Shown here: in pieces, positions 1 through 7,255 of the stretch | Numbering within the stretch: the first letter of the stretch is position 1 | How the letters are laid out: the number at the start of each line of letters is the position of its first letter | Source: UBA7312 sp002715345 | GTDB taxonomy: Bacteria; Bacteroidota; Bacteroidia; Flavobacteriales; UBA7312 | Length of the DNA stretch: 13,360 nt | Reading direction: 5' to 3' | Assembly: GCA_964009845.1 (NCBI GenBank) | Contig: CAXGIQ010000028.1 | Location: 1-13,360 of the forward strand | Program-made: the position numbers and the translations under genes | Notes under the pieces: model-generated | What the model was told of the DNA's origin: nothing | Database searches by the model: none | Seen by the model: the letters and a program-made list of their open reading frames with translations, nothing else

Positions 1-440
1 CAGGTATAGGTATTGTTTCTTTAGCTGGTATAGTGGTCAACAACGCCATTGTATTAATAGATTACATTGACTTGTTAAAGAGTCGCAAAAGACAAGAATT
101 GGGACTAGAAGAAGATGCTAAACTCGATGCTAAATCGGCAGTAGAGTGTATCAAACAAGCGGGGCAAAAACGTTTAAGACCCGTATTGTTGACAGCTATC
201 ACTACGGTACTAGGTCTGTTTCCTTTGGCTACGGGAATGAATATCAATTTTGCAACCTTATTGACAGAATTTAACCCTCAGGTATTCTTTGGTGGCGATA
301 ATGCTATTTTCTGGGGACCAATGGCTTGGACGGTTATTTTTGGATTAACTTTCGCTACTTTTCTTACCTTGGTTATTGTACCTGTGATGTATTTATTAGC
401 TGACAAAATGAGAGACAGGGTTTTATCGTTTTTCAAGTAA
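1..440 (+). CDS. RND-family efflux/transport permease, C-terminal part (5' end outside window)
   Basis: This is the last 146 or so residues of an inner-membrane resistance-nodulation-division transporter, which uses proton flow to export substrates through a periplasmic and outer-membrane complex. The frame is open from the left edge (first full codon at 3), so the GTG at 33 is an internal valine, not a start. Visible marks are the conserved GIVVNNAIVLIDY stretch of a C-terminal transmembrane helix, the loop motif KRLRPVLLTAITTVLGLFPLA, and the final helix FLTLVIVPVMYLL before a short basic tail. The sequence between them, including NPQVFFGGDN and FWGPMAW, resembles the AcrB/CzcA-like RND proteins common in Bacteroidota. 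The substrate cannot be told from this end. Partner genes (membrane fusion protein, outer-membrane factor) would lie to the left. No terminator is visible after the stop. Confidence 0.93.
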   Translation, partial: GIGIVSLAGIVVNNAIVLIDYIDLLKSRKRQELGLEEDAKLDAKSAVECIKQAGQKRLRPVLLTAITTVLGLFPLATGMNINFATLLTEFNPQVFFGGDNAIFWGPMAWTVIFGLTFATFLTLVIVPVMYLLADKMRDRVLSFFK

Positions 441-452
441 TAGAAAAATCTA

Positions 453-460
453 TAATTTTG
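453..460 (+). promoter_or_regulatory. Candidate Bacteroidota -7 element upstream of dxs (distal)
   Basis: TAATTTTG matches the -7 consensus TAnnTTTG exactly. It lies 13 nt after the RND stop codon and about 114 nt before the dxs start. No clear TTG is seen in the -33 region, so support is one half-site only. If used, transcription would start near 465-468 and dxs would have a leader of about 105 nt. Confidence 0.3.
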
Positions 461-548
461 TGCGAGTATGAAAAGTAACCCTATAAATGAGATTGTTTTT
501 TCAAAAAAGAAGTTTCTATCTATAATCTTTTAGGGAAATGAAGTTTCG

Positions 549-556
549 TATATTTG
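549..556 (+). promoter_or_regulatory. Candidate Bacteroidota -7 element for dxs (proximal)
   Basis: TATATTTG matches TAnnTTTG exactly and ends 17 nt before the TTG start of dxs, which would give a 5' leader of about 10 nt. The -33 region has only a T-rich stretch (527-532), not a clean TTG. The short leader resembles that inferred for other genes in this window. Confidence 0.4.
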
Positions 557-573
557 TTGGATAGATTAGACGA

Positions 574-2502
574 TTGGCAAAAGCATCAAACATATTACTA
601 GATGGAGTTCAGTTCCCATCTGATTTAAGAAAGTTGAAACAACAACAGCTTCCACAATTTTGCGAGGAACTGAGGCAGTTTATTGTAGATGTAGTTTCTA
701 CTAAAGGGGGGCATTTTGGCGCCAGCCTAGGTGTTGTGGAGATGACGGTTGCTTTGCATTACATCTTTAATACTCCTTATGATCAATTGGTTTGGGATGT
801 AGGACATCAGGCTTATGGGCATAAAATTCTTACCGGCAGAAAAGATAACTTTCATACCAACAGACAATACAAAGGTGTTAGTGGTTTCCCAAAAAGAAGT
901 GAAAGCGAATACGACACCTTTGGAGTAGGGCATTCTTCTACTTCTATTTCTGGAGCTTTAGGAATGGCTGTTGCTTCTCAGTATAAAGGAGAAAAAGATA
1001 AGCAACACATTGCAGTTATTGGAGATGGCTCTATGACTGCTGGTATTGCGTTTGAAGCATTGAACCATGCTGGTATTGAAAACTCAAACCTATTGGTTAT
1101 ACTTAATGATAATTGCATGTCTATTGACCCTGCAGTTGGCGCACTTAAAGAATACCTTACAGATATTGCTACTTCTCATACATACAATAAAGTAAAAGAT
1201 GAGGTTTGGAATTTGCTTGGGAAGGTTAGTAAGTATGGCCCAAATGCCCAAGCAATTGCATCTAAAGTAGAAAATGCTGTTAAGTCAGCCTTACTTAAGC
1301 AGAGCAACTATTTTGAGTCTTTAAATTTTCGATACTTTGGTCCTGTTGACGGGCACGATGTTATGCATTTAGCAAAAGTGCTGAAAGACCTAAAAGATAT
1401 TCCAGGTCCAAAAATATTGCACTGTATCACCAAGAAAGGAAAAGGATATCAGCCAGCAGAAGAAGGTAGTGCTACTAAATGGCATGCTCCTGGATTGTTT
1501 GTTAAGGAGACTGGGGAAATAATTAAGAATATACCGAAAAACCCACAAACGCCAAAATATCAAGATGTGTTTGGTAAAACAATTGTGGAGCTTGCGGAAA
1601 AGAACGATAAAATTATGGGGATTACCCCAGCTATGCTGACGGGTTCTTCCTTGACATATATGATGGAACAAATGCCTGACAGAACTTTTGATGTCGGCAT
1701 TGCAGAACAGCATGCAGTTACTTTTTCTGCAGGTTTGGCAACACAAGGAATGTTGCCTTTCTGTAACATATATTCCACTTTTATGCAGCGCGCTTACGAT
1801 CAGGTAATCCATGATGTAGCATCACAAAATTTAAATGTAGTATTCTGTTTGGATAGAGGTGGTTTGGTTGGAGCAGATGGAGCGACGCATCACGGAGCTT
1901 ATGATTTAGCCTATTTACGTTGCATTCCAAACATGATTGTTTCAGCTCCGATGAATGAGCAAGAGTTGCGTAATTTAATGTATACAGCACAACTCAAAGA
2001 ATGCGGTCCGTTCTCTATTCGATACCCCAGAGGAAACGGAGTGATGATAGATTGGGAAACACCATTAGAAGAAATTACTATTGGTGAAGGAAGACAAATT
2101 TCCGAAGGTAATGAAGTAGCGATTTTATCGATAGGGCATCCAGGAAACTTTGCTACAAAAGCTAGAGAAAAAATGGAACAAAATGGCTACAGTATTGCAC
2201 AATACGATATGCGTTTTGTAAAGCCTTTAGATGAAAAATTATTACATCAAGTATTTAAAAAACATAACAAAATCATTACGTTAGAGGATGGATGTGTACA
2301 AGGTGGTTTTGGTAGTGCTATTTTAGAATTCATGGCAGACCATAACTATCAAGCAGAGGTGAAGAGGTTGGGTGTGCCGGATGATTTTATTCATCATGGA
2401 ACACAAGCAGAGTTGTGGCGTGAATGTAATTATGACGCACAAGCCATTGTGGAATCTATACAGAATTTGGTTGGCGTTAAAAAAGTAGCCACAACAGCAT
2501 AA
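574..2502 (+). CDS. dxs: 1-deoxy-D-xylulose-5-phosphate synthase (TTG start)
   Basis: Thiamine-diphosphate enzyme that condenses pyruvate with glyceraldehyde 3-phosphate to 1-deoxy-D-xylulose 5-phosphate, the first step of the MEP isoprenoid pathway and also a precursor for thiamine and pyridoxal phosphate. At 642 residues it has the usual full length. Visible features are the KGGHFGASLGVVE motif with His47, the ThDP/Mg site from GDGSM (150-154) to NDN (178-180), the DVGIAEQHAV motif with catalytic Glu378, DRGGLVGADGATHHG in the pyrimidine-binding domain, and YPRGNG before the C-terminal transketolase domain. The start is TTG at 574: an in-frame TAG at 562-564 blocks longer forms, and the next in-frame Met lies beyond the His47 motif. 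No Shine-Dalgarno is evident. The gene probably has its own promoter (549-556) and ends at the palindromic terminator after 2502. Confidence 0.97.
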   Translation: MAKASNILLDGVQFPSDLRKLKQQQLPQFCEELRQFIVDVVSTKGGHFGASLGVVEMTVALHYIFNTPYDQLVWDVGHQAYGHKILTGRKDNFHTNRQYKGVSGFPKRSESEYDTFGVGHSSTSISGALGMAVASQYKGEKDKQHIAVIGDGSMTAGIAFEALNHAGIENSNLLVILNDNCMSIDPAVGALKEYLTDIATSHTYNKVKDEVWNLLGKVSKYGPNAQAIASKVENAVKSALLKQSNYFESLNFRYFGPVDGHDVMHLAKVLKDLKDIPGPKILHCITKKGKGYQPAEEGSATKWHAPGLFVKETGEIIKNIPKNPQTPKYQDVFGKTIVELAEKNDKIMGITPAMLTGSSLTYMMEQMPDRTFDVGIAEQHAVTFSAGLATQGMLPFCNIYSTFMQRAYDQVIHDVASQNLNVVFCLDRGGLVGADGATHHGAYDLAYLRCIPNMIVSAPMNEQELRNLMYTAQLKECGPFSIRYPRGNGVMIDWETPLEEITIGEGRQISEGNEVAILSIGHPGNFATKAREKMEQNGYSIAQYDMRFVKPLDEKLLHQVFKKHNKIITLEDGCVQGGFGSAILEFMADHNYQAEVKRLGVPDDFIHHGTQAELWRECNYDAQAIVESIQNLVGVKKVATTA

Positions 2503-2508
2503 CAATAA

Positions 2509-2532
2509 AAAAGCCCGCAATTGCGGGCTTTT
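2509..2532. terminator. Bidirectional intrinsic terminator between dxs and accC
   Basis: A perfect 24-bp palindrome centred at 2520/2521, with a GC-rich core (GCCCGC paired with GCGGGC). On the plus strand it runs into a T-rich tract (2529-2538); on the minus strand it is followed by six T residues (complement of 2507-2512). It sits 6 nt after the dxs stop and 21 nt after the accC stop, so it can end both converging transcripts. Confidence 0.93.
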
Positions 2533-2553
2533 ATTTTTATCATATTTCGATTA

Positions 2554-3891
2554 TTATTTCAATTCGAAAGTATCCATAAACTTCGTGGTGTAATTACCAT
2601 TTAGGAAGTCTTCATTCTTCATCAGCTGTTGATGGAATGGGATAGTAGTTTTAATACCTTCAATTACGAATTCATCTAAAGCTCTTTGCATTTTAGCAAT
2701 GGCTTCTTCTCTAGTCTGTGCTACTGTAATTAGCTTTGCAATCATTGAATCGTAGTTTGGAGGAATCATATAGTTCGCATACACATGTGTGTCGATACGG
2801 ATTCCGTGACCACCAGGTGCATGGAAATTATTGATTTTGCCAGGAGATGGGCGGAAATCGTTGTAAGGATCTTCCGCATTGATACGACACTCAATAGCAT
2901 GTAATTGTGGAAAATAGTTCTTTCCTGAAATAGGAATTCCTGCAGCCACTTTAATTTGCTCTTGAATTAAATCGTAATCAACAACCTCTTCCGTAATAGG
3001 GTGTTCTACCTGAATACGTGTATTCATTTCCATGAAGTAGAAGTTACGATGTTTGTCTACCAAAAACTCTACTGTTCCAGCACCTTCATATTTTACAGCT
3101 TCTGCAGCTTGCACAGCAGCTTTTCCCATTGCTTCACGAAGCTCATCTGTCATGAACGGAGAAGGCGTTTCTTCTACCAATTTCTGATGTCTTCTTTGTA
3201 CGGAACAATCTCTTTCGGAAAGGTGACAGGCTTTTCCGTTGCTATCTCCAATAATTTGGATTTCGATATGGCGAGGTTCTTCAATGAATTTCTCCATATA
3301 CATTCCATCGTTTCCGAAGGCTGCAGCCGACTCCTGACGAGCAGAATCCCAAGCGACTTCTAGCTCTTCTTCTTTCCATACTAGTCGCATTCCTCTACCA
3401 CCACCACCAGCAGTTGCTTTTAGCATGACTGGATAGCCAATTTCTTCAGCTAATTTTTTACAATGATGAAAATCATCAATTAAGCCGTCCGAACCAGGAA
3501 TAGTTGGAACACCTGCTTTTTTCATAGTGTCTTTTGCAGCGGCTTTATCGCCCATGCCGTCAATCATTTCTGGAGAAGCACCAATGAATTTAATACCATT
3601 CTCTCCACAGATTTTTGAAAACTTAGCGTTTTCAGAAAGAAATCCATAACCTGGATGAATAGCATCTGCATTAGTGATTTCTGCAGCAGCAATAATATTT
3701 GGAATATTCAAGTAAGAGTCTACACTTGGAGCAGGCCCTACACAAACAGCTTCATCTGCAAATCGTACATGCAAACTATCTGCATCGGCAGTAGAATAAA
3801 CCGCCACTGTTTTGATGCCCATTTCTTTACATGTTCTGATAACACGCAGGGCAATCTCACCTCGATTGGCAATTAGTATCTTATTAAACAT
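2554..3891 (-). CDS. accC: Acetyl-CoA carboxylase, biotin carboxylase subunit
   Basis: Uses ATP and bicarbonate to carboxylate the biotin on AccB, the first half-reaction of acetyl-CoA carboxylase and so the committed step to malonyl-CoA and fatty acids. The protein has 445 residues, normal for bacterial AccC. Visible features are the N-terminal biotin-carboxylase fold start (NKILIANRGEIALRVIRT), the ATP-grasp glycine loop GGGGRGMR (162-169), ERDCSVQRRHQK (226-237) and the active-site segment EMNTRIQVEHPITE (288-301). It lies 16 nt downstream of accB and is surely cotranscribed with it. It is the last gene of the unit and ends at the palindromic terminator. The carboxyltransferase genes accA and accD are not in the window. 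A pyruvate or propionyl-CoA carboxylase subunit is less likely given the stand-alone length and the adjacent short BCCP. Confidence 0.97.
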   Translation of the reverse strand: MFNKILIANRGEIALRVIRTCKEMGIKTVAVYSTADADSLHVRFADEAVCVGPAPSVDSYLNIPNIIAAAEITNADAIHPGYGFLSENAKFSKICGENGIKFIGASPEMIDGMGDKAAAKDTMKKAGVPTIPGSDGLIDDFHHCKKLAEEIGYPVMLKATAGGGGRGMRLVWKEEELEVAWDSARQESAAAFGNDGMYMEKFIEEPRHIEIQIIGDSNGKACHLSERDCSVQRRHQKLVEETPSPFMTDELREAMGKAAVQAAEAVKYEGAGTVEFLVDKHRNFYFMEMNTRIQVEHPITEEVVDYDLIQEQIKVAAGIPISGKNYFPQLHAIECRINAEDPYNDFRPSPGKINNFHAPGGHGIRIDTHVYANYMIPPNYDSMIAKLITVAQTREEAIAKMQRALDEFVIEGIKTTIPFHQQLMKNEDFLNGNYTTKFMDTFELK

Positions 3892-3907
3892 ATGATTACT
3901 GTTTAAG

Positions 3908-4417
3908 TTATGAAGGATCTACCAAGAATAATGTCTGATCGTATTCAACAGGAGAAGAATCATCTGCTAAAACTTTCACAATCTTACCAGAAACCTCTGA
4001 TTCGATTTCGTTAAAAAGCTTCATAGCTTCTACTACACACAATACATCGCCTGGCTTAATTTCATCACCTACATTAACAAAAGCATCTTTGTCAGGAGAA
4101 GGTTTACGATAGAATGTTCCAATCATTGGCGACTTAACTGTAATGTATTGAGAAGTATCATCTTTTGCTTCTGTTTCGGCTGTCGTATCTGCTGAAGGAG
4201 TAGGCGAAGCTGCTACTGCTGCTACAGGAGTGGCAGCAACTACAGGTGTGGCAACAGGCATGTCTGAAACTAAGGTTACAGGTGGCTCAATTACTTTACC
4301 GGCCTTCATGGCTGGCGATTTAATCGAAATCTTCACATTATCGATTTCTAAATCTACTTCTGTAGCACCTGATTTGGCTACAAATTTGATCAATTCTTGA
4401 ATGTCTTTAATATCCAT
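3908..4417 (-). CDS. accB: Acetyl-CoA carboxylase biotin carboxyl carrier protein
   Basis: Carries the covalently bound biotin that shuttles CO2 between AccC and the carboxyltransferase. The protein has 169 residues in three parts. The first is an N-terminal segment (MDIKDIQELIKFVAKSGATE, 1-20, through about 37) typical of AccB. The second is an Ala/Pro/Thr/Val-rich flexible linker at about 45-85. The third is a C-terminal biotinyl domain (91-169) with SPMIGTFYRKPSPDKDAFV and the biotinylation motif EAMKLFNEIES, where Lys133 is the acceptor. The linker is the usual mobile arm of this family. It lies 32 nt downstream of fabH, and a promoter-like TATCTTTG at 4438-4445 in that gap could give accBC a supply of transcript separate from the upstream lipid genes. 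Confidence 0.97.
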   Translation of the reverse strand: MDIKDIQELIKFVAKSGATEVDLEIDNVKISIKSPAMKAGKVIEPPVTLVSDMPVATPVVAATPVAAVAASPTPSADTTAETEAKDDTSQYITVKSPMIGTFYRKPSPDKDAFVNVGDEIKPGDVLCVVEAMKLFNEIESEVSGKIVKVLADDSSPVEYDQTLFLVDPS

Positions 4418-4437
4418 TTTTAATGGTTTTATAAGTT

Positions 4438-4445
4438 CAAAGATA
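4438..4445 (-). promoter_or_regulatory. Candidate internal -7 element for accB-accC
   Basis: On the minus strand this reads TATCTTTG, an exact TAnnTTTG match, located in the fabH-accB gap and ending 20 nt before the accB ATG. No clean -33 TTG is seen inside the fabH 3' end. The spacing resembles that of the yceD promoter candidate at 7207-7214. Confidence 0.45.
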
Positions 4446-4449
4446 TAAA

Positions 4450-5448
4450 CTATTTGCTGTCATAAGCCCACTTTAAGTAAACAGATCCCCAGGTGAATCC
4501 GCCACCGAATGCAGCTAATATGATATTATCTCCTTTATTCAACTGATTTTCCCACTCCCACAAGCAAAGCGGAATAGTGCCATTAGTTGTGTTTCCGTAA
4601 CGTTGAATGTTCAACATTACCTTATCTGTACCTACACCCATTCTATTGGCTGTGGCATCAATAATTCTTTTATTGGCTTGATGTGGAACGAGCCAAGCAA
4701 CATCATCACCTGTAAGGTTGTTGCGCTCCATAATTTCAGCAGAAACATCGGCCATACCTTTCACAGCAAACTTAAATACGGTTTGTCCTTCCTGATGTAT
4801 AAAGTGTTCTTTAGCATCTACTGTTGCATGAGATGCAGGTTTAACAGAGCCTCCTCCCTTCATGTGTAAATAATGTCTTCCTTCGCCATTACTTTTCATG
4901 ATGGAATCTTGAATGCCCATCCCATCCTCAGTTGGTTCTAGAAGAACAGCGCCAGCTCCATCTCCAAAAATGATGCAAGTTTGACGATCTTCATAGTCAA
5001 CAATTGAAGACATTTTATCTGCTCCAATTACTAGAATACGTTTGTGACTTCCACTTTCAATATACTTGGCAGCTGTTGCAACCGAGAATAAGAAGCCCGA
5101 ACATGCAGCCATTAAATCGAAACCAAAAGCATTTTGAGCACCAATTTTATCGGCAATTACACAAGCGGTAGAAGGGAATAACATATCAGGAGTAGCAGTA
5201 GCACAGATGATTAAATCGATGTCTTCTGCTGAAAGCCCTTTTTTTTCTAGCAAACCTTTTGCTGCTTCAGCACCCATGTCTGAAGTTCCAAGTCCTTCTC
5301 CTTTTAGTATTCTTCTTTCCTTAATTCCTGTTCTGGTCGTTATCCACTCATCGTTGGTGTCTACCATGCTTTCCAATTCTTGATTGGTTAACACATAGTT
5401 TGGTACCCAGCCGTGAATTCCGGTAATGGCAGCTTTTACATTAGTCAT
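4450..5448 (-). CDS. fabH: 3-oxoacyl-[acyl-carrier-protein] synthase III
   Basis: Starts type II fatty-acid synthesis by condensing an acyl-CoA primer with malonyl-ACP. The protein has 332 residues, as expected. The catalytic triad is visible: Cys116 in DLMAACSGFLFS, His256 in WLVPHQANKRI and Asn286 in RYGNTTNGTIP. The N-terminal DEWITTRTGIKERR and the C-terminal AAFGGGFTWGSVYLKW are also standard. The ATG overlaps the 3' end of plsX by 8 bp, so translation is probably coupled. The primer preference (acetyl or branched-chain acyl-CoA) cannot be read from the sequence; many Bacteroidota make branched iso fatty acids, so a branched primer is possible. The neighbours (PlsX, AccB, AccC) support a housekeeping role, not a secondary-metabolite ketosynthase. 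Confidence 0.96.
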   Translation of the reverse strand: MTNVKAAITGIHGWVPNYVLTNQELESMVDTNDEWITTRTGIKERRILKGEGLGTSDMGAEAAKGLLEKKGLSAEDIDLIICATATPDMLFPSTACVIADKIGAQNAFGFDLMAACSGFLFSVATAAKYIESGSHKRILVIGADKMSSIVDYEDRQTCIIFGDGAGAVLLEPTEDGMGIQDSIMKSNGEGRHYLHMKGGGSVKPASHATVDAKEHFIHQEGQTVFKFAVKGMADVSAEIMERNNLTGDDVAWLVPHQANKRIIDATANRMGVGTDKVMLNIQRYGNTTNGTIPLCLWEWENQLNKGDNIILAAFGGGFTWGSVYLKWAYDSK

Positions 5449-6394
5449 GATTGAATATATTTTTAATTTTGGATGGCAAATCGGCCTCTACTACATCGGC
5501 AGTAAGAACAATCATGTTTTTAATAGCGATATCGTTGGAGATACCGTGCCCAATCACTACAGATTTGTTCAACCCTAGGATTGGTGTGCCACCATAATTT
5601 TCGTAGTTGAATCGATTGAAATATTCGTCTTCAATCTTTCTTTTTTTGATAAGCGTATAAAACGCTTCAGCTTCTTTTAACACCACATTTCCAGTAAATC
5701 CATCACACACTATAACATCGGTATTATCACCAAAAATATCGCGACTTTCTATGTTTCCATTGAAGTTAAAATGAGAGTTATCTTTCATCATTTCGTGGGT
5801 TGCTGTAGTGAGCATATTGCCTTTCGTTTCTTCTTCGCCAATGTTTAACAAACCTACTTTTGGATTGCTAATACCGCATACATGCTCTGCAAACAAAGAG
5901 CCTAAAATTGCGAATTGATATAAAACATCTGGTTTGCAATCTGCATTAGCACCTACATCCAAAATAACATTGACACCACCATCTTCTTTTGGTAAAACAG
6001 AAGAGATGCAAGGACGTAAAACTCCGGGTGTAGGTTTAACCGACATATAACCCCCAACAAACATAGCTCCTGTGTTTCCTGCACTAGCAAAACCATCAAT
6101 TTTGCCTTCTTTTAGTAGGTGAAATCCAACAGCAATACTCGAATTTGGTTTTTTAGCAAAAGCTTTGGTAGGGTGGTCGCCCATTTCGATAACGTCAGGA
6201 GCATTTACAATGCTGAAAAGAGCACTGTCTACTCCCTTCTCTTTCAAAATGCGAAGAATGGCTTTTTCATCACCAATAAGAACTAAATCTACATTGTTGT
6301 TTAGCTCCTCGTGAGCCAAAATAGCCCCTTCGGTTGTTGCTTTTGGGGCAAAGTCCCCCCCCATGATGTCGATGCCTATTCGGATACTAGCCAT
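5441..6394 (-). CDS. plsX: Phosphate acyltransferase PlsX
   Basis: Converts acyl-ACP and inorganic phosphate to acyl-phosphate, the acyl donor for PlsY in the first acylation of glycerol 3-phosphate during phospholipid synthesis; the family is a peripheral membrane protein. Its 317 residues fit a compact PlsX. Motifs in order are GIDIMGGDFAPKA (MGGD at 11-14), SAGNTGA (104-110), DVGANADCKPD, LLNIGEEETKGN (182-193), CDGFTGNVVLK (230-240) and YGGTPILGL (267-275). The ATG at 6394 precedes the MGGD motif by ten residues, as usual. It follows rpmF after 82 nt, the longest gap inside this operon, and that gap contains an inverted repeat (6404-6443). It overlaps fabH by 8 bp. Confidence 0.96.
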   Translation of the reverse strand: MASIRIGIDIMGGDFAPKATTEGAILAHEELNNNVDLVLIGDEKAILRILKEKGVDSALFSIVNAPDVIEMGDHPTKAFAKKPNSSIAVGFHLLKEGKIDGFASAGNTGAMFVGGYMSVKPTPGVLRPCISSVLPKEDGGVNVILDVGANADCKPDVLYQFAILGSLFAEHVCGISNPKVGLLNIGEEETKGNMLTTATHEMMKDNSHFNFNGNIESRDIFGDNTDVIVCDGFTGNVVLKEAEAFYTLIKKRKIEDEYFNRFNYENYGGTPILGLNKSVVIGHGISNDIAIKNMIVLTADVVEADLPSKIKNIFNHD

Positions 6395-6403
6395 AAAATA
6401 ATA

Positions 6404-6443
6404 GTAGATTCAGCTCACATAACATATCAGCAGCTAAATCTAC
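6404..6443 (-). promoter_or_regulatory. Inverted repeat/RNA hairpin in the rpmF-plsX gap
   Basis: The arms GTAGATTCAGCT (6404-6415) and AGCTAAATCTAC (6432-6443) are inverted repeats separated by 16 nt. In the minus-strand transcript all 12 positions pair, with one U-G wobble; in the plus-strand transcript that position would be a C-A mismatch. The stem ends 9 nt before the plsX start codon and is followed by the U-rich UAUUAUUUU. It could be an mRNA processing or stability element, a weak attenuator, or a control on plsX translation. I infer function only from position and strand-specific pairing. Confidence 0.4.
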
Positions 6444-6476
6444 AAATATTACAGCGTTAATTTAATTTGCAGTAAA

Positions 6477-6656
6477 TTATTTTTCCATTACTATTTTACC
6501 CTTGTGGTAAAGAACTCCGTCTACCCAGTGAGCCCTATGTGTTTGATGTGTTTCGCCAGTTGTTGGGCAAGTAGTTAGCTGTTGAGTTTCAGCTTTGTAG
6601 TGTGTTCTTCTTTTGTCTCTTCTAGTTTTCGAGATTTTTCGCTTTGGATGTGCCAT
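6477..6656 (-). CDS. rpmF: 50S ribosomal protein L32 (cysteine-poor form)
   Basis: Small basic protein of the large ribosomal subunit. I set the start at the ATG at 6656, giving 59 residues beginning MAHPKRKISKTRRDKRRTHY, the conserved L32 N-terminus; the frame is open to 6767, but that extension overlaps the 3' end of yceD and resembles no L32. Classical L32 has a zinc ribbon with two CxxC pairs. Here only one Cys remains (LTTCPTTGETHQTHRAHW), so this is the zinc-independent form. It lies 11 nt after the YceD gene, the standard yceD-rpmF-plsX order. Confidence 0.96.
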   Translation of the reverse strand: MAHPKRKISKTRRDKRRTHYKAETQQLTTCPTTGETHQTHRAHWVDGVLYHKGKIVMEK

Positions 6657-6667
6657 TATTCCTAGTT

Positions 6668-7180
6668 TTATTTTTTCAGGTTTTGAAGTGCTGACCAACG
6701 CGGGTCTACTACTTCTGGCTCTTGATAAGCCAATTCTTCTATTTTTTCTAACATTTCTTGATTGCAATCTGCTTTATCGGCATGTATTCTTCTGATTGGC
6801 AGAGATAAATGGATGTACTCATACAATTGATGTGCCAATTCTAGCTTGTGCTCTTTTGTTGGCAAGATGATGATTTCATCTATTTCTTCTGGTTCTACTA
6901 AATCAGAAAACTTTACAATCTGTTTGTAGTTGCCTTCAATGCTTTGTATGTAATCTTCGGTGCAAGTATCGCAAGCTAATGTTACACTTCCTTTAATTTG
7001 GAACTCTAATTCTAACATATTGCTCTTTTTTTGAAGCAATATAATAGTGTTTATCTGCCCTGAATTTAACTCGGCATAATCGAACAACTGAAAGAACGTA
7101 TCCTCAATTTGAAAGTCGAATAGGTGGTTTCCTAACTTCAGTCCTGAAAAGGCAATCTGAAAATCTGTTAACTTAACCAT
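6668..7180 (-). CDS. YceD/DUF177 family protein
   Basis: A 170-residue member of the YceD/DUF177 family, which is commonly encoded immediately upstream of rpmF in bacteria. Visible features are the paired cysteines in VTLACDTCTEDYIQS (Cys70 and Cys73), an acidic segment near 96-103 (EPEEIDEI), a short region LPIRRIH with Cys139 a little further on, and the C-terminal motif VDPRWSALQNLKK that is typical of the family. Family members have been linked to 23S rRNA or large-subunit biogenesis, which would fit its place next to L32, but the biochemical role is not shown by the sequence. It is the first gene of the lipid/ribosome operon and has a promoter motif 26 nt upstream. Confidence 0.9.
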   Translation of the reverse strand: MVKLTDFQIAFSGLKLGNHLFDFQIEDTFFQLFDYAELNSGQINTIILLQKKSNMLELEFQIKGSVTLACDTCTEDYIQSIEGNYKQIVKFSDLVEPEEIDEIIILPTKEHKLELAHQLYEYIHLSLPIRRIHADKADCNQEMLEKIEELAYQEPEVVDPRWSALQNLKK

Positions 7181-7206
7181 AATTCAATTCGCTCAAAAAA
7201 GGGGTG

Positions 7207-7214
7207 CAAATGTA
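7207..7214 (-). promoter_or_regulatory. Probable promoter (-7 element) of the yceD-rpmF-plsX-fabH-accBC operon
   Basis: On the minus strand the sequence TACATTTG, followed by CACC, matches TAnnTTTG exactly, in a 75-bp AT-rich gap after pdxA. The expected start site near 7200 gives a leader of about 20 nt to the yceD ATG at 7180. The -33 region is a run of T rather than a clear TTG. No convincing terminator separates it from pdxA, so read-through from pepA-pdxA is also possible. Confidence 0.55.
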
Positions 7215-7255
7215 ATAAATTTAATAGAAAAAAATGACTTTTTTGCCCTTTGTTT

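Noticed and set aside
33..440. Stand-alone small protein starting with GTG at 33.
   Set aside because: The frame is open to the left edge and the preceding residues (GIGIVSLAGI) continue a conserved RND helix, so this is the tail of a larger gene.
509..547. Direct repeat GAAGTTTC at 509-516 and 540-547, spaced 31 bp apart upstream of dxs.
   Set aside because: An 8-mer repeated once in AT-rich DNA is expected by chance; the flanks are only loosely similar, so I do not call it an operator.
1390..1812. Long minus-strand ORF inside dxs (140 codons), and similar opposite-strand ORFs elsewhere.
   Set aside because: They lie fully within strongly identified genes and their translations are Cys/His/Ser-rich shadows with no recognisable domain.
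6657..6767. Longer N-terminus for L32, starting at 6767.
   Set aside because: The extension lies almost wholly within the yceD 3' end in another frame, and L32 proteins begin at MAHPKRK or an equivalent.
7215..7255. A/T-only hairpin (run of A, then GTCA, then run of T) after pdxA on the minus strand.
   Set aside because: The stem has no GC core and is not a convincing intrinsic terminator; it is more likely AT-rich promoter DNA.
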